Source: Candidatus Sphingobacterium stercoripullorum (GTDB lineage Bacteria; Bacteroidota; Bacteroidia; Sphingobacteriales; Sphingobacteriaceae). Taken from it: 8,959 bases of DNA. The position numbers and the translations under genes were made by a program. Below are positions 1 to 5,818 of this stretch, piece by piece. The notes under the pieces are model-generated. The model was not told the origin of the DNA, ran no database searches, and worked only from the letters and a program-made list of their open reading frames with translations. The DNA lies in contig DXEZ01000302.1 in assembly GCA_019114715.1 (NCBI GenBank), positions 1 to 8,959 on the forward strand. The letters are read 5' to 3'. The first letter of the stretch is position 1, and every line of letters begins with the position of its first letter.

Positions 1-5
1 AAAAT

Positions 6-36
6 TTTGCAAATCGTAAAATAGTGTCTATATTTG
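6..36 (+). promoter_or_regulatory. Bacteroidota-type promoter of tRNA-Leu
   Basis: TTTG at 6-9 and TATATTTG at 29-36 are separated by 19 nt, an exact match to the Bacteroidota primary sigma consensus (TTTG, 19-21 nt, TAnnTTTG). Transcription would begin near 42-43, about 24 nt before the mature tRNA. The leader between can form a small GC-rich hairpin (37-44 with 54-62, one bulged G). This promoter is among the best evidence for the taxonomic assignment. Confidence 0.85.
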
Positions 37-66
37 CACGCCCGGAAAATATTCGGGGTGTGTGAT

Positions 67-152
67 GCCCAGGTGGTGAAATTGGTAGACACGCTACTTT
101 GAGGGGGTAGTGAACAATTGCGTTCGTGCAAGTTCGAGTCTTGTCCTGGGCA
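67..152 (+). tRNA. tRNA-Leu (anticodon GAG)
   Basis: The acceptor arms GCCCAGG (67-73) and CCTGGGC (145-151) pair perfectly, with A152 as discriminator base. The D-arm has the leucine-type GGTGGTGAAATTGGTAGACA pattern. The anticodon stem is CTACT/GGTAG around the loop TTGAGGG, giving anticodon GAG at 101-103, which reads CUC and CUU. A long variable arm follows, as expected of a class II tRNA, and the T-loop is GTTCGAGTC. The 3' CCA is not encoded: the genome continues CTG, so CCA must be added by nucleotidyltransferase. The gene is intact, and the 3' part of the minus-strand recombinase frame overlaps it (94-152), which makes this tRNA a likely landmark of an integration site. Confidence 0.96.
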
Positions 153-1680
153 CTGAAAGCAACTCGTCAGAAAAATCTGGCGAGTTTTTTGTTTTATTTC
201 CCCTTAATGTAATGGTCTGCTGATAGATCAGATTCAGAACTTCATTGAAATGGTCAGTTCGATATGATTTTCCGTCAAAATGTAGTTTCTGAGGAAACAT
301 CGAACTAATAAGTTTCATCTTGATATCTACGGGCGCATCCTCAATGTATTTAGGAAGACTGTTAATCAGCGATATAGCATAATCCAACTTGTGTTCTATG
401 TTGGTTGCGTCAGAGAGTCCCAAAGAATCAACTCTTTCGCTAATTGTAGCTCTTTGTTCTTGATAGCGGTGTTTTATTCTTTCAAAATCTTCTTTGGAGA
501 GTTCGCCATCCATATATTTATCCTCAAGCATCGCTAGCCGTTGGTCTATCTTTGTACGTTCGTCTTTAAGGGCGGCCCGTTGGCTGTCAAGATCCTGCTC
601 AAAAGATTTATTGAGATCCTTCAAGATAACATTGTATAGATTCATTACAGTCAAGTTTGGCGTCAAGCTACCAACGTAACGACGAAATATATCATTCGCT
701 TCAAGTGCATTACAACGGAAATGTTTACTATCTACGGAGCAGTGATAATAAGCGTATCTGTTGCCTGTACAGCTTGTGCTTCGTGATCCTGTTAGGCTTG
801 CGCCGCATACTGGGCAAATCAAAAACTTTCTCAGAAACAGGTCAGGGTGAACACATTTACCAGCACGAGCCTGTTTGCGGCGGGATCCATCCAAAATATC
901 CTGCACGGTATTAAACGTATCAATGTCGATTATCGCCTGATGCAGACCCTTTGTCCAATAAGCGGGTTTTTCCTTATAAGCCTTTACATAGACCTCTCCA
1001 ATATAATATCTGTTGCGCAGCATCTTTAAGAAATTGCTCTTGTGCATATTATATGAAGTTGTTCGCACAAATTGGTTGCGGATAGTGATAGGCGCAACCA
1101 ATCCTTTCGCAACCTCTGCAAAGATGTCACGAACAATTTTTGCCTCAGAAGGGACAATCTCCACATATTTATGATAATCGCTTATTTTGACATTCTTATA
1201 ACCATAAGGAGCCATATTTGTTGTCTTGCCTTCTTCTTGGCTTTGACGAATCCCCTCTTTTGTAGCTTTGGACCGCTTAGCATTATCGACATCCGCCATC
1301 GTTATATAGACCCCAAGCAAAATCTTGCTTTCATCTTGCCTCCAATCAATATGTTCATCGACCGTATTAACCTCTACGCCAATATTCTCAAAATACTCCA
1401 AATTCTTATAAGCAGCTGTCGTATTACGCGAATATCTGTTCCATCTGAGACATAGGACCAGATCAACTTCTTTCCTATGTTGTTTACAATAAAGCATTAT
1501 CTCTTGAAAAACTTTCCGATGTTCAAAGTCCTTGGCACTAAAGTCCTCTTTGTAGCATTTTATGATGTTATATCCAGCCCGCTCGCAATATTCCGATATC
1601 GTCTTCTCTTGATAGTCAAGGCTACAACCTTTAGCCTGTTCATCGCTTGACACACGGCTATATATTATTACATTTTTCAT
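94..1680 (-). CDS. Large serine recombinase (site-specific integrase/resolvase family)
   Basis: This 528-aa protein should cut and rejoin DNA through a phosphoserine link to integrate or excise its element. The N-terminal resolvase domain starts YSRVSSDEQ, with Ser11 the expected nucleophile and Arg9 beside it. The LRWNRYSRN block (78-86) carries further catalytic arginines. The 'Recombinase' DNA-binding domain begins near APYGY (157-161). A zinc ribbon follows (CPVC at 289-292, Cys314, Cys323), then a charged coiled coil (about 357-420), the layout of large serine integrases. The start ATG at 1680 overlaps the upstream 52-aa ORF by 23 nt, suggesting coupled translation. The oddity is the 3' end: after about residue 490 the frame passes through the tRNA terminator, and residues 510-528 are simply the antisense of tRNA-Leu. 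The last 30 or so residues are therefore probably supplied by the insertion site, not by the ancestral gene. Confidence 0.92.
   Translation of the reverse strand: MKNVIIYSRVSSDEQAKGCSLDYQEKTISEYCERAGYNIIKCYKEDFSAKDFEHRKVFQEIMLYCKQHRKEVDLVLCLRWNRYSRNTTAAYKNLEYFENIGVEVNTVDEHIDWRQDESKILLGVYITMADVDNAKRSKATKEGIRQSQEEGKTTNMAPYGYKNVKISDYHKYVEIVPSEAKIVRDIFAEVAKGLVAPITIRNQFVRTTSYNMHKSNFLKMLRNRYYIGEVYVKAYKEKPAYWTKGLHQAIIDIDTFNTVQDILDGSRRKQARAGKCVHPDLFLRKFLICPVCGASLTGSRSTSCTGNRYAYYHCSVDSKHFRCNALEANDIFRRYVGSLTPNLTVMNLYNVILKDLNKSFEQDLDSQRAALKDERTKIDQRLAMLEDKYMDGELSKEDFERIKHRYQEQRATISERVDSLGLSDATNIEHKLDYAISLINSLPKYIEDAPVDIKMKLISSMFPQKLHFDGKSYRTDHFNEVLNLIYQQTITLRGNKTKNSPDFSDELLSVPRTRLELARTQLFTTPSK
161..190 (+). 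terminator. rho-independent terminator of tRNA-Leu
   Basis: An 11-bp stem (161-171 with 176-186, one T-G wobble) closes an AAAA loop and is followed by a T run. It begins 8 nt after the mature tRNA end and probably ends its transcript. It lies inside the 3' part of the opposing recombinase reading frame, where it encodes roughly residues 499-507. Confidence 0.85.
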
Positions 1681-1816
1681 TTCTATTTCTATTATCTATT
1701 TCAATTTGCATCTCTGCGAGCAGATAGAGATACTGACGCACCTGTTTTACCTGCTCATCCGTGTATTTTATTTTTTGTGCATTTAATATCTTTTTACATT
1801 CTGCTAATGTTATCAC
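1658..1816 (-). CDS. 52-aa small protein translationally coupled to the serine recombinase
   Basis: An ORF with a GTG start (1816-1814) and TAG stop (1660-1658) encodes 52 residues beginning MITLAECKKILN and continuing YTDEQVKQVRQYLYLLAEM. The predicted form is two amphipathic helices with a charged, Asn-rich tail. Its 3' end overlaps the recombinase start by 23 nt in another frame, the usual sign of coupled translation. I recall very similar short proteins (pattern LxxCKxILN...YTDEEVxxIRxYLYxLAE) just before serine recombinases in Bacteroidales, so I think it is real, but I know no assigned function. A recombination directionality or accessory factor is a reasonable guess only. No ATG start fits in this frame upstream. 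Confidence 0.65.
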   Translation of the reverse strand: MITLAECKKILNAQKIKYTDEQVKQVRQYLYLLAEMQIEIDNRNRNEKCNNI

Positions 1817-1995
1817 GTTTGACAAAGTTTATATGGCACTCAGAAAGCACCTTATTTTTGTCTCGGGCTCTTCGGCACCACCCCTGCAACCAATCGCCGA
1901 AGTCTTCTGGTCGCCCGTTTGGGTAGATAACATTTAATCACCTGTCTCTAGCTAAGATACAAAATCTTTTTTCAACTATATTTATATTATTCATG
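1817..1995. other. Intergenic leader upstream of the recombinase pair, with hairpin and doubtful 34-aa ORF
   Basis: This 179-bp gap separates the primase-like gene from the 52-aa ORF. It is richer in GC than its surroundings between about 1860 and 1920. A two-part inverted repeat sits there: CGGGC (1864-1868) with GCCCG (1913-1917), and inside it CTTCGGC (1870-1876) with GCCGAAG (1896-1902). A 34-aa minus-strand ORF (1933 to 1829, start MLSTQTGDQK) covers it. A second minus-strand frame looks more protein-like (PNGRPEDFGDWLQGWCRR) but has no usual start codon and an in-frame stop directly upstream. The segment could be a structured leader, an attachment or regulatory site, or the remnant of a small gene. 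I do not see a convincing promoter. Confidence 0.4.
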
Positions 1996-3345
1996 TTAAT
2001 CTTGTTTGTTTTTATAATTGTGTAAAAAAGAGTAGAGCCGTCTTTCCGAATTCGGCTTTATTCCTTTGTCTTTAAGGATTTGACTGTTCTCAGCTACAGA
2101 CTTTGTAAAATCATAGTTCTCTAACAGTACTTGATCAGACACCATCGTTCGGATACGATTAGCCATACTGCGCGGAGAAACTCCTTTGGATTTACAGTAA
2201 GCAGGATTAACTTTATAACCGCTCTTGTTTTTATTCCTATGATTTAAATTATTCGGTATGTACTCATGCCGTTTTAAGAAAGCGCCTTTGGCGATTTTAT
2301 ACAATACATGATTGGTAATGGTTCTATCTGTATTATCTATCCAATATTGTCTCTCATATGTTAATGAATACAGAAGATGTTCAAATGCCATGTTCGGCTG
2401 TATTTTAAGGCGTAATAGAGCATTCAAAAATAATATGCGTTCTCGATTCCCCTTTTTTATCTTTACAGGCAGTGTTTGCCTATTCCCATACTTATCCTTA
2501 ATTATGTATGTTCTTCTTTTGATTTGCGTATAGTTGTCATTTAGCCGAATAAATGGCTGAGATTCGTCGACAGGGGTTATGTCAACTATGGGATATGTAT
2601 TTTTATATTTTGTAAGAAAGAAAAGTGCTGAATCATAGTCCACCATTCCCCAAAAGTCATTTAAGAATTCATGGTTGGTTATTACTATTTCATCATCTGC
2701 AATCCCCTGCTGTATATCATTTTTCTCTTCTTTTTTATATGCTATCGGAATGCAGGATTCTCTGTTCTGACAATTATCTTTTTTAATAAAATCTGAATAA
2801 TTATAAATAGAATAGTTTTTATATAAGATACAATTATTCAAACTGTTACCACCCATTTGCTGACTACAATTCACACATGTAGTATCTATATGAAAATCAG
2901 GTATATCACATTTTATTCTATCTGCAATTTTATTAACCAATGTTTTATAATCATCATTATTAGTAATTGGTGATTCAAACAGATAAACCAATCTATATCT
3001 ATTTACCTTTCCCGTAATATTATTCGGGGTAGTATAAAGCATACTTGGAGGACATGAAACACTTCCATAGAATGTTGGCGCAGGAATAGGACTTTCATCA
3101 ATATCTAAAAAAACGACATATGTCATATCAAAATTTGATATGGTTTTTTGACGAGTACAAAATTGTTCATTGGCTATATTCTTGAAAATATGCGTAAAAC
3201 AAAAACCTTGTTTTACATAATCTGCCAATGTGTCAATATCCACTTCTTCAGTTCGATATATAACTTTCCCCCAATCTTTACATTTACCATTATATGATGT
3301 CGTTGACACGGATAATGGGAATTTCATTTTAAAATTTTTTATCAT
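1996..3345 (-). CDS. Putative AEP-like primase / replication protein of a mobile element
   Basis: A 449-aa protein whose N-terminal 180 residues resemble archaeo-eukaryotic-type primase domains. It has an hhDhD metal-binding motif, VVFLDIDES (Asp81, Asp83), then a strand with NRYRLVYLFE (115-124), and then HIDTTCVNCSQQMGGN (152-167) with an Asp and a Q/G-rich end like the third AEP motif. A linker and a second region with a helical segment (RERILFLNALLRLKI, 301-315) resemble the C-terminal helical domains of plasmid primases. The last 70 residues (GVSPRSMANRIR to the end) look like a DNA-binding helix-turn-helix. Together these suggest priming or initiation of replication of the element, with the AT-rich region directly upstream as candidate origin. 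The start ATG at 3345 is used; Met7 is an alternative. The motif match is by eye, and the histidine of the classical second motif is not obvious, so function is inferred. Confidence 0.6.
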   Translation of the reverse strand: MIKNFKMKFPLSVSTTSYNGKCKDWGKVIYRTEEVDIDTLADYVKQGFCFTHIFKNIANEQFCTRQKTISNFDMTYVVFLDIDESPIPAPTFYGSVSCPPSMLYTTPNNITGKVNRYRLVYLFESPITNNDDYKTLVNKIADRIKCDIPDFHIDTTCVNCSQQMGGNSLNNCILYKNYSIYNYSDFIKKDNCQNRESCIPIAYKKEEKNDIQQGIADDEIVITNHEFLNDFWGMVDYDSALFFLTKYKNTYPIVDITPVDESQPFIRLNDNYTQIKRRTYIIKDKYGNRQTLPVKIKKGNRERILFLNALLRLKIQPNMAFEHLLYSLTYERQYWIDNTDRTITNHVLYKIAKGAFLKRHEYIPNNLNHRNKNKSGYKVNPAYCKSKGVSPRSMANRIRTMVSDQVLLENYDFTKSVAENSQILKDKGIKPNSERRLYSFLHNYKNKQD

Positions 3346-3703
3346 AATAATTCATTTTTATTTCGCGATTATTCAATGTTGAGATAGTGTTTATCTCAAG
3401 CATATAAGACTTTTTATAAAAAACAGCAGATAACCCCCCTTAGACAAATTTGGAAGGTTGTCGGTTTTTGTAAACATACAAATATGAATTTTAAAACCCA
3501 AGTTTTTTATAAAAAAATAATGTAACTCTATTTTGCTTATTACATAAGCCGCCTTATAAAAAATATAATGGACTATTGATTAATATAGTTAGTACCGTCC
3601 GACATATGTCGCGGATATAAAATTTCATATAAATAAGATTAAGAAATTATTTTTCATGTCAACAGACTATTTATAGTAAATAACCTAAATATAGAGAAGA
3701 GAC
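3346..3703. other. AT-rich non-coding region with repeats; candidate origin or cis-acting site
   Basis: No gene is visible in these 358 bp between the divergent primase-like gene and the 64-aa ORF. It holds three copies of a T-run/ATA/A-run motif (3411-3423, 3503-3517 and a shorter 3554-3563; centres 93 and 47 bp apart). Two of these are preceded by ATAAG. Other elements are a hairpin GAGATA/TATCTC (3380-3396), a run of six C (3434-3439), GACAA/TTGTC (3443-3462), GCTTAT-TAC-ATAAGC (3535-3549) and the perfect 12-bp palindrome CGACATATGTCG (3600-3611). Such a mixture of AT-rich repeats and palindromes beside a replication-type gene is what an origin of replication or transfer looks like, but no known iteron or nick sequence is recognised. 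Confidence 0.4.
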
Positions 3704-3898
3704 ATGACAAGAACAGTAAGAAACTTAGATGACCTGACCAAGCAGAAGATTAGCAATGCGATGAAATTGAAGCATCAGCAGCGCAGTGAGTCAGAGAAAC
3801 GACAAACAGCGGAGAAACAGAGTGAAGCCATGAAAGATTATTGGAGCCGAATACCAAAAATAAACGACGCCTCATCTATTACGCTAGATAAAGATTGA
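3704..3898 (+). CDS. 64-aa basic small protein with two helical repeats
   Basis: The ORF starts at ATG 3704, shortly after a purine-rich GAGAAGAGAC. The product is lysine/arginine and glutamine rich and probably all helical. It contains two similar units, KQKISNAMKLKH (13-24) and AEKQSEAMKDYW (36-47), which recall NUMOD3-like or other short DNA-binding modules of mobile elements. I do not recognise a specific family. The gene is isolated: it faces away from the primase-like gene, and a bidirectional terminator lies about 65 bp after its stop. A role in nucleic-acid binding for the element is possible but unproven. Confidence 0.6.
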   Translation: MTRTVRNLDDLTKQKISNAMKLKHQQRSESEKRQTAEKQSEAMKDYWSRIPKINDASSITLDKD

Positions 3899-3913
3899 CT
3901 AAAATATCAATTT

Positions 3914-3939
3914 GTGTCAATTGAAATAACATTTGACAC
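3914..3939. repeat. 7-bp inverted repeat after the 64-aa gene
   Basis: GTGTCAA (3914-3920) and TTGACAC (3933-3939) are perfect inverted copies 12 nt apart. They sit between the stop codon at 3898 and the bidirectional terminator. The size and spacing would suit a dimeric protein site; the spacer is too long and AT-rich for a good terminator. Confidence 0.35.
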
Positions 3940-3962
3940 GTATGCAATGCAATTAAAAGTCA

Positions 3963-3996
3963 AAAACCGTCCTGTAGCTATCTACAAGGCGGTTTT
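3963..3996. terminator. Bidirectional rho-independent terminator
   Basis: A 15-bp stem with one C-A mismatch and one T-G wobble (3963-3977 with 3982-3996) closes a CTAT loop. A run of A precedes it and a run of T ends it, so it can act in both directions. It ends the plus-strand 64-aa gene and the minus-strand XRE gene, which converge on it. Confidence 0.85.
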
Positions 3997-4023
3997 ATAC
4001 TGTTAGACGTCTATTTCGACTAT

Positions 4024-4323
4024 TTATTGTTGAATATTTTCCGAATCGATTTTGTTTACAAACTCTTTGAGAGCATCCAATGATTCAACCTTTGTTATTT
4101 CCCCACGATATTCCAAATAACCGCTTACTTGTGGCAGGTTGGCAGGTTTGAAAAGCTCTGAGACCTCTACGTTAAGGACTTTGGCAACCTCCTTCAAGCG
4201 GGATAAAGTGGGGTTTCCATTGATAGAGTTGGATAAATTTACTCTTGAAATGCCAATCTCTTTTGCAATGTCAGCAATAGTCATTCCGCGTTGTCTTGCC
4301 AATTCTGATATGCGAAGCTCCAT
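4024..4323 (-). CDS. XRE-family (Cro/CI-type) HTH transcriptional regulator
   Basis: A 99-aa protein. Residues 1-60 form the five-helix HTH_3 fold, with MTIADIAKEIGISRVNLSN as the helix-turn-helix and the usual LKEVAKVLNVEVSELF end. A short tail follows, GYLEYRGEITKVESLDALKEFV (68-89), probably a small beta hairpin and helix for dimerisation; the same tail recurs in the HTH-NADAR protein at 7242. It is transcribed divergently from the small-protein operon at 4491. The intergenic region carries five CATTAC motifs, two of them overlapping the -7 boxes of the two opposed promoters, so this protein is the likely repressor of itself and of that operon. It probably sets the on/off state of the element's accessory genes. 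Confidence 0.88.
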   Translation of the reverse strand: MELRISELARQRGMTIADIAKEIGISRVNLSNSINGNPTLSRLKEVAKVLNVEVSELFKPANLPQVSGYLEYRGEITKVESLDALKEFVNKIDSENIQQ

Positions 4324-4355
4324 TATGAATGCATTTGGTAATATATATTTTCAGC

Positions 4356-4390
4356 CAAAGGTAATGAAAAAAACGATAAAACATTACAAA
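4356..4390 (-). promoter_or_regulatory. Likely promoter of the XRE gene
   Basis: On the minus strand TACCTTTG (4363-4356) fits the -7 consensus. A TTTG (4390-4387) lies 23 nt upstream, which is longer than the usual 19-21. Transcription would begin near 4350, giving a leader of about 26 nt before the ATG at 4323. The -7 box is the end of a CATTACCTTTG unit (4366-4356), so a repressor bound to CATTAC would block it. Confidence 0.55.
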
Positions 4391-4486
4391 ATTCAAGAAA
4401 TATAAAAAATAGCATTACAAATACTTGTATATGTAAAAATAAAGCATTACATTTGTAGCAGAAAAAGAAAAATAAAACATTACAAA
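4361..4486. repeat. Five CATTAC operator-like motifs in the divergent region
   Basis: Three exact CATTACAAA copies (4382-4390, 4413-4421, 4478-4486) and one CATTACATTTG (4445-4455) lie on the plus strand. Their starts are 31, 32 and 33 bp apart, about three helical turns, so all face nearly the same side of the DNA. A fifth copy is inverted (GTAATG, 4361-4366). The fourth and fifth overlap the -7 boxes of the plus and minus promoters. The arrangement is typical of cooperative repressor binding and the XRE protein encoded next to it is the obvious candidate. Confidence 0.7.
4425..4455 (+). promoter_or_regulatory. Promoter of the 64-aa/SH3-protein operon
   Basis: TTG (4425-4427), 20 nt, then TACATTTG (4448-4455) is a full match to the Bacteroidota consensus. 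Transcription would start near 4461, about 30 nt before the ATG at 4491. One CATTAC repeat overlaps the -7 box and another (4478-4486) lies in the leader just before the start codon. Confidence 0.75.
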
Positions 4487-4490
4487 GATT

Positions 4491-4685
4491 ATGAATGCAC
4501 AAGTAGGACAATATAAATTTGGACGCCATCGCAATGTGTGGGGAATATGGAGATATATGGTAGTCAATGAGAGCGGAAGTTGTGCGGAGTTTGTCAAGGA
4601 TGTATTGACCTATAATGATGCGGTAAGAGAAGTATATCACCTCAATGGTTGGGCTCAACCTAGAAAGATTTATCGGAAATTCTAA
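4491..4685 (+). CDS. 64-aa small protein of unknown function (NVWGIW type)
   Basis: A 64-residue protein with the core FGRHRNVWGIWRYMVV, then an acidic middle and SYNDAVREVYHLNGW-like end (here TYNDAVREVYHLNGWAQP). The aromatic strand pattern followed by a helix suggests a small alpha/beta fold. I know similar short proteins (GRxRNVWxxW ... AVxxVYxLNGW) from Bacteroidales mobile elements, none with a known function. It is the first gene after the CATTAC-regulated promoter and lies 28 bp before the SH3-like gene, so the two are probably co-transcribed. Confidence 0.7.
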   Translation: MNAQVGQYKFGRHRNVWGIWRYMVVNESGSCAEFVKDVLTYNDAVREVYHLNGWAQPRKIYRKF

Positions 4686-4713
4686 TATTAACTGTAATAA
4701 AAATCTTACAACT

Positions 4714-5049
4714 ATGGCACAGATTATTGTTCTTCAGCATGACACAGCCGTTCGTGCAAACATTATTACTGTCCGCACTAATGCCCGTACAATTGACAGT
4801 ATTGGTAAGGCAATCCTCATCGAGCAACTGAAAAAAAAGTTGCACAGCGGACAGATTACAAAGTTTGCCTATCTCAAAAACAATGGCGAGGTTCGTGTCG
4901 CTTTTGGAACTACCAATCCTGATTTTGTGAAGGATAAGGTTTGCGGATGGGGTGAAAGCCGCGAAAACTACGCAACAACAGCCTATTATGATTTGGAGAA
5001 GGGTGGATGGAGAAGTTTTCGATGGGAGAATCTGATAGCGGTATACTAG
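4714..5049 (+). CDS. SH3 beta-barrel fold protein (DUF2693-like)
   Basis: A 111-aa protein. The region LKKKLHSGQITKFAYLKNNG (39-58), then EVRVAFGTTNPDF and YYDLEKGGWRSFRWENLIAV (91-110), match what I recall of the DUF2693 family, annotated in Bacteroidales as SH3 beta-barrel fold-containing protein. Such proteins are frequent accessory genes of conjugative and phage-like elements; their role is not known to me, although an SH3 barrel suggests binding to protein or nucleic acid. The start at ATG 4714 is preferred over an in-frame one at 4645, which would overlap the upstream gene and add residues unlike the family. The stop codon lies within the terminator hairpin. Confidence 0.82.
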   Translation: MAQIIVLQHDTAVRANIITVRTNARTIDSIGKAILIEQLKKKLHSGQITKFAYLKNNGEVRVAFGTTNPDFVKDKVCGWGESRENYATTAYYDLEKGGWRSFRWENLIAVY

Positions 5050-5063
5050 TACCGCTATCTTTT
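5034..5063 (+). terminator. Terminator overlapping the end of the SH3-protein gene
   Basis: A perfect 10-bp stem, GATAGCGGTA (5034-5043) with TACCGCTATC (5050-5059), is followed by TTTT. The left arm encodes the last residues of the SH3 protein and the TAG stop lies in the loop. It should end the two-gene operon. Confidence 0.85.
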
Positions 5064-5172
5064 CACTTTTACGATTACTGAAACTCGTACCACATTGATT
5101 TGTTGGGCAATATGCAATATTTAGTGAAATAATCTTTCAGAAATAGCTGTAACAGACAGAAGTGAATATAAT

Positions 5173-5760
5173 ATGAGTCTAAAGTATTCCTATACAACAG
5201 CCGATTACCTTGCATGGAACGAGATGACGGGGCTTATCAGACGTTTATATGACGACAGGAACTACACAATCAGCCTATTGTTGGCTTGCGGCTCATTTTG
5301 GGGGTTGCGCATCAGTGATCTGCGTAACCTGACTTGGGAAAAGATTTTAGCTCAAGATACTTTGATCGTCGTGGAAAAAAAGACAGGGAAAAGGCGTATG
5401 ATTACAATCAACAAACCTCTTCAAAAACATATTAGGGCATGTTACACGGCTCTTAACAAACCACCTCTAACGCAGTATTGTTTTATCACGCGCATAGGGA
5501 CAGTTTATTCTGTACAACGTCTGAATGGAATCTTCAAGGAACTTAAAATAAAATATCATCTTCCTATCGACCACTTTTCAACACATACCTTGCGCAAGAG
5601 TTTTGGTCGGCAGATTGTGGACAAGGCTGGTACCAATGCGGAGATGGCATTGATAAAACTATCTGAGATTTTCGGGCACTCGTCACCTGCGATTACACGC
5701 AGATATTTGGGACTTCGACAACAGGAGATACAGGAAACCTACAATTCGCTAACTTTTTAA
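5173..5760 (+). CDS. Tyrosine recombinase, catalytic domain only
   Basis: A 195-aa protein with all catalytic residues of the tyrosine recombinase family: Arg46 in GLRISDL, a Lys near VVEKKTGK (69-73), His138-x-x-Arg141 in HTLRKSFGR, His169 in FGHSS and the nucleophile Tyr178 in RRYLGLR. The N-terminal core-binding (SAM-like) domain, normally about 100 residues, is absent, and the start at 5173 is clean with a terminator upstream, so this is not a truncation made by a local frameshift. I recall many near-identical short recombinases in Bacteroides, often near variable surface loci. Such an enzyme may act with a partner or on short sites. It faces the structured segment at 5800-6100, which could be its substrate or simply the next transcription unit. 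Confidence 0.88.
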   Translation: MSLKYSYTTADYLAWNEMTGLIRRLYDDRNYTISLLLACGSFWGLRISDLRNLTWEKILAQDTLIVVEKKTGKRRMITINKPLQKHIRACYTALNKPPLTQYCFITRIGTVYSVQRLNGIFKELKIKYHLPIDHFSTHTLRKSFGRQIVDKAGTNAEMALIKLSEIFGHSSPAITRRYLGLRQQEIQETYNSLTF

Positions 5761-5804
5761 TCAGCAATACCTCACAGAGTGCTGTTTATGTGAAAATTAT
5801 TTTC

Positions 5805-5812
5805 TATTTTTG
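5805..5812 (+). promoter_or_regulatory. Probable -7 box upstream of the structured segment
   Basis: TATTTTTG matches TAnnTTTG exactly. The -33 region, around 5785, is only TTTA rather than TTTG, at 17-20 nt distance. If used, transcription starts near 5818 and covers the whole folded segment and perhaps the lipoprotein gene at 6113, giving a leader close to 295 nt. Confidence 0.5.
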
Positions 5813-5818
5813 TATCGC

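Noticed and set aside
1072..1455. 127-aa plus-strand frame
   Set aside because: It is antisense to the well-supported serine recombinase and shows no domain; the same holds for the shorter plus-strand frames at 494-1029.
2312..2533. 73-aa plus-strand frame
   Set aside because: It is antisense to the primase-like gene with no plausible start signal or domain.
4323..4658. 111-aa and 60-aa minus-strand frames across the divergent promoter region
   Set aside because: They run through the operator repeats and the opposing 64-aa gene and read as hydrophobic, Phe/Cys-rich noise from AT-rich DNA.
5776..5812. Partial terminator-like sequence (CAGAGTGCTGTTT) after the tyrosine recombinase
   Set aside because: It resembles the left arm of the terminator at 7091 but has no matching right arm, so no hairpin can form.
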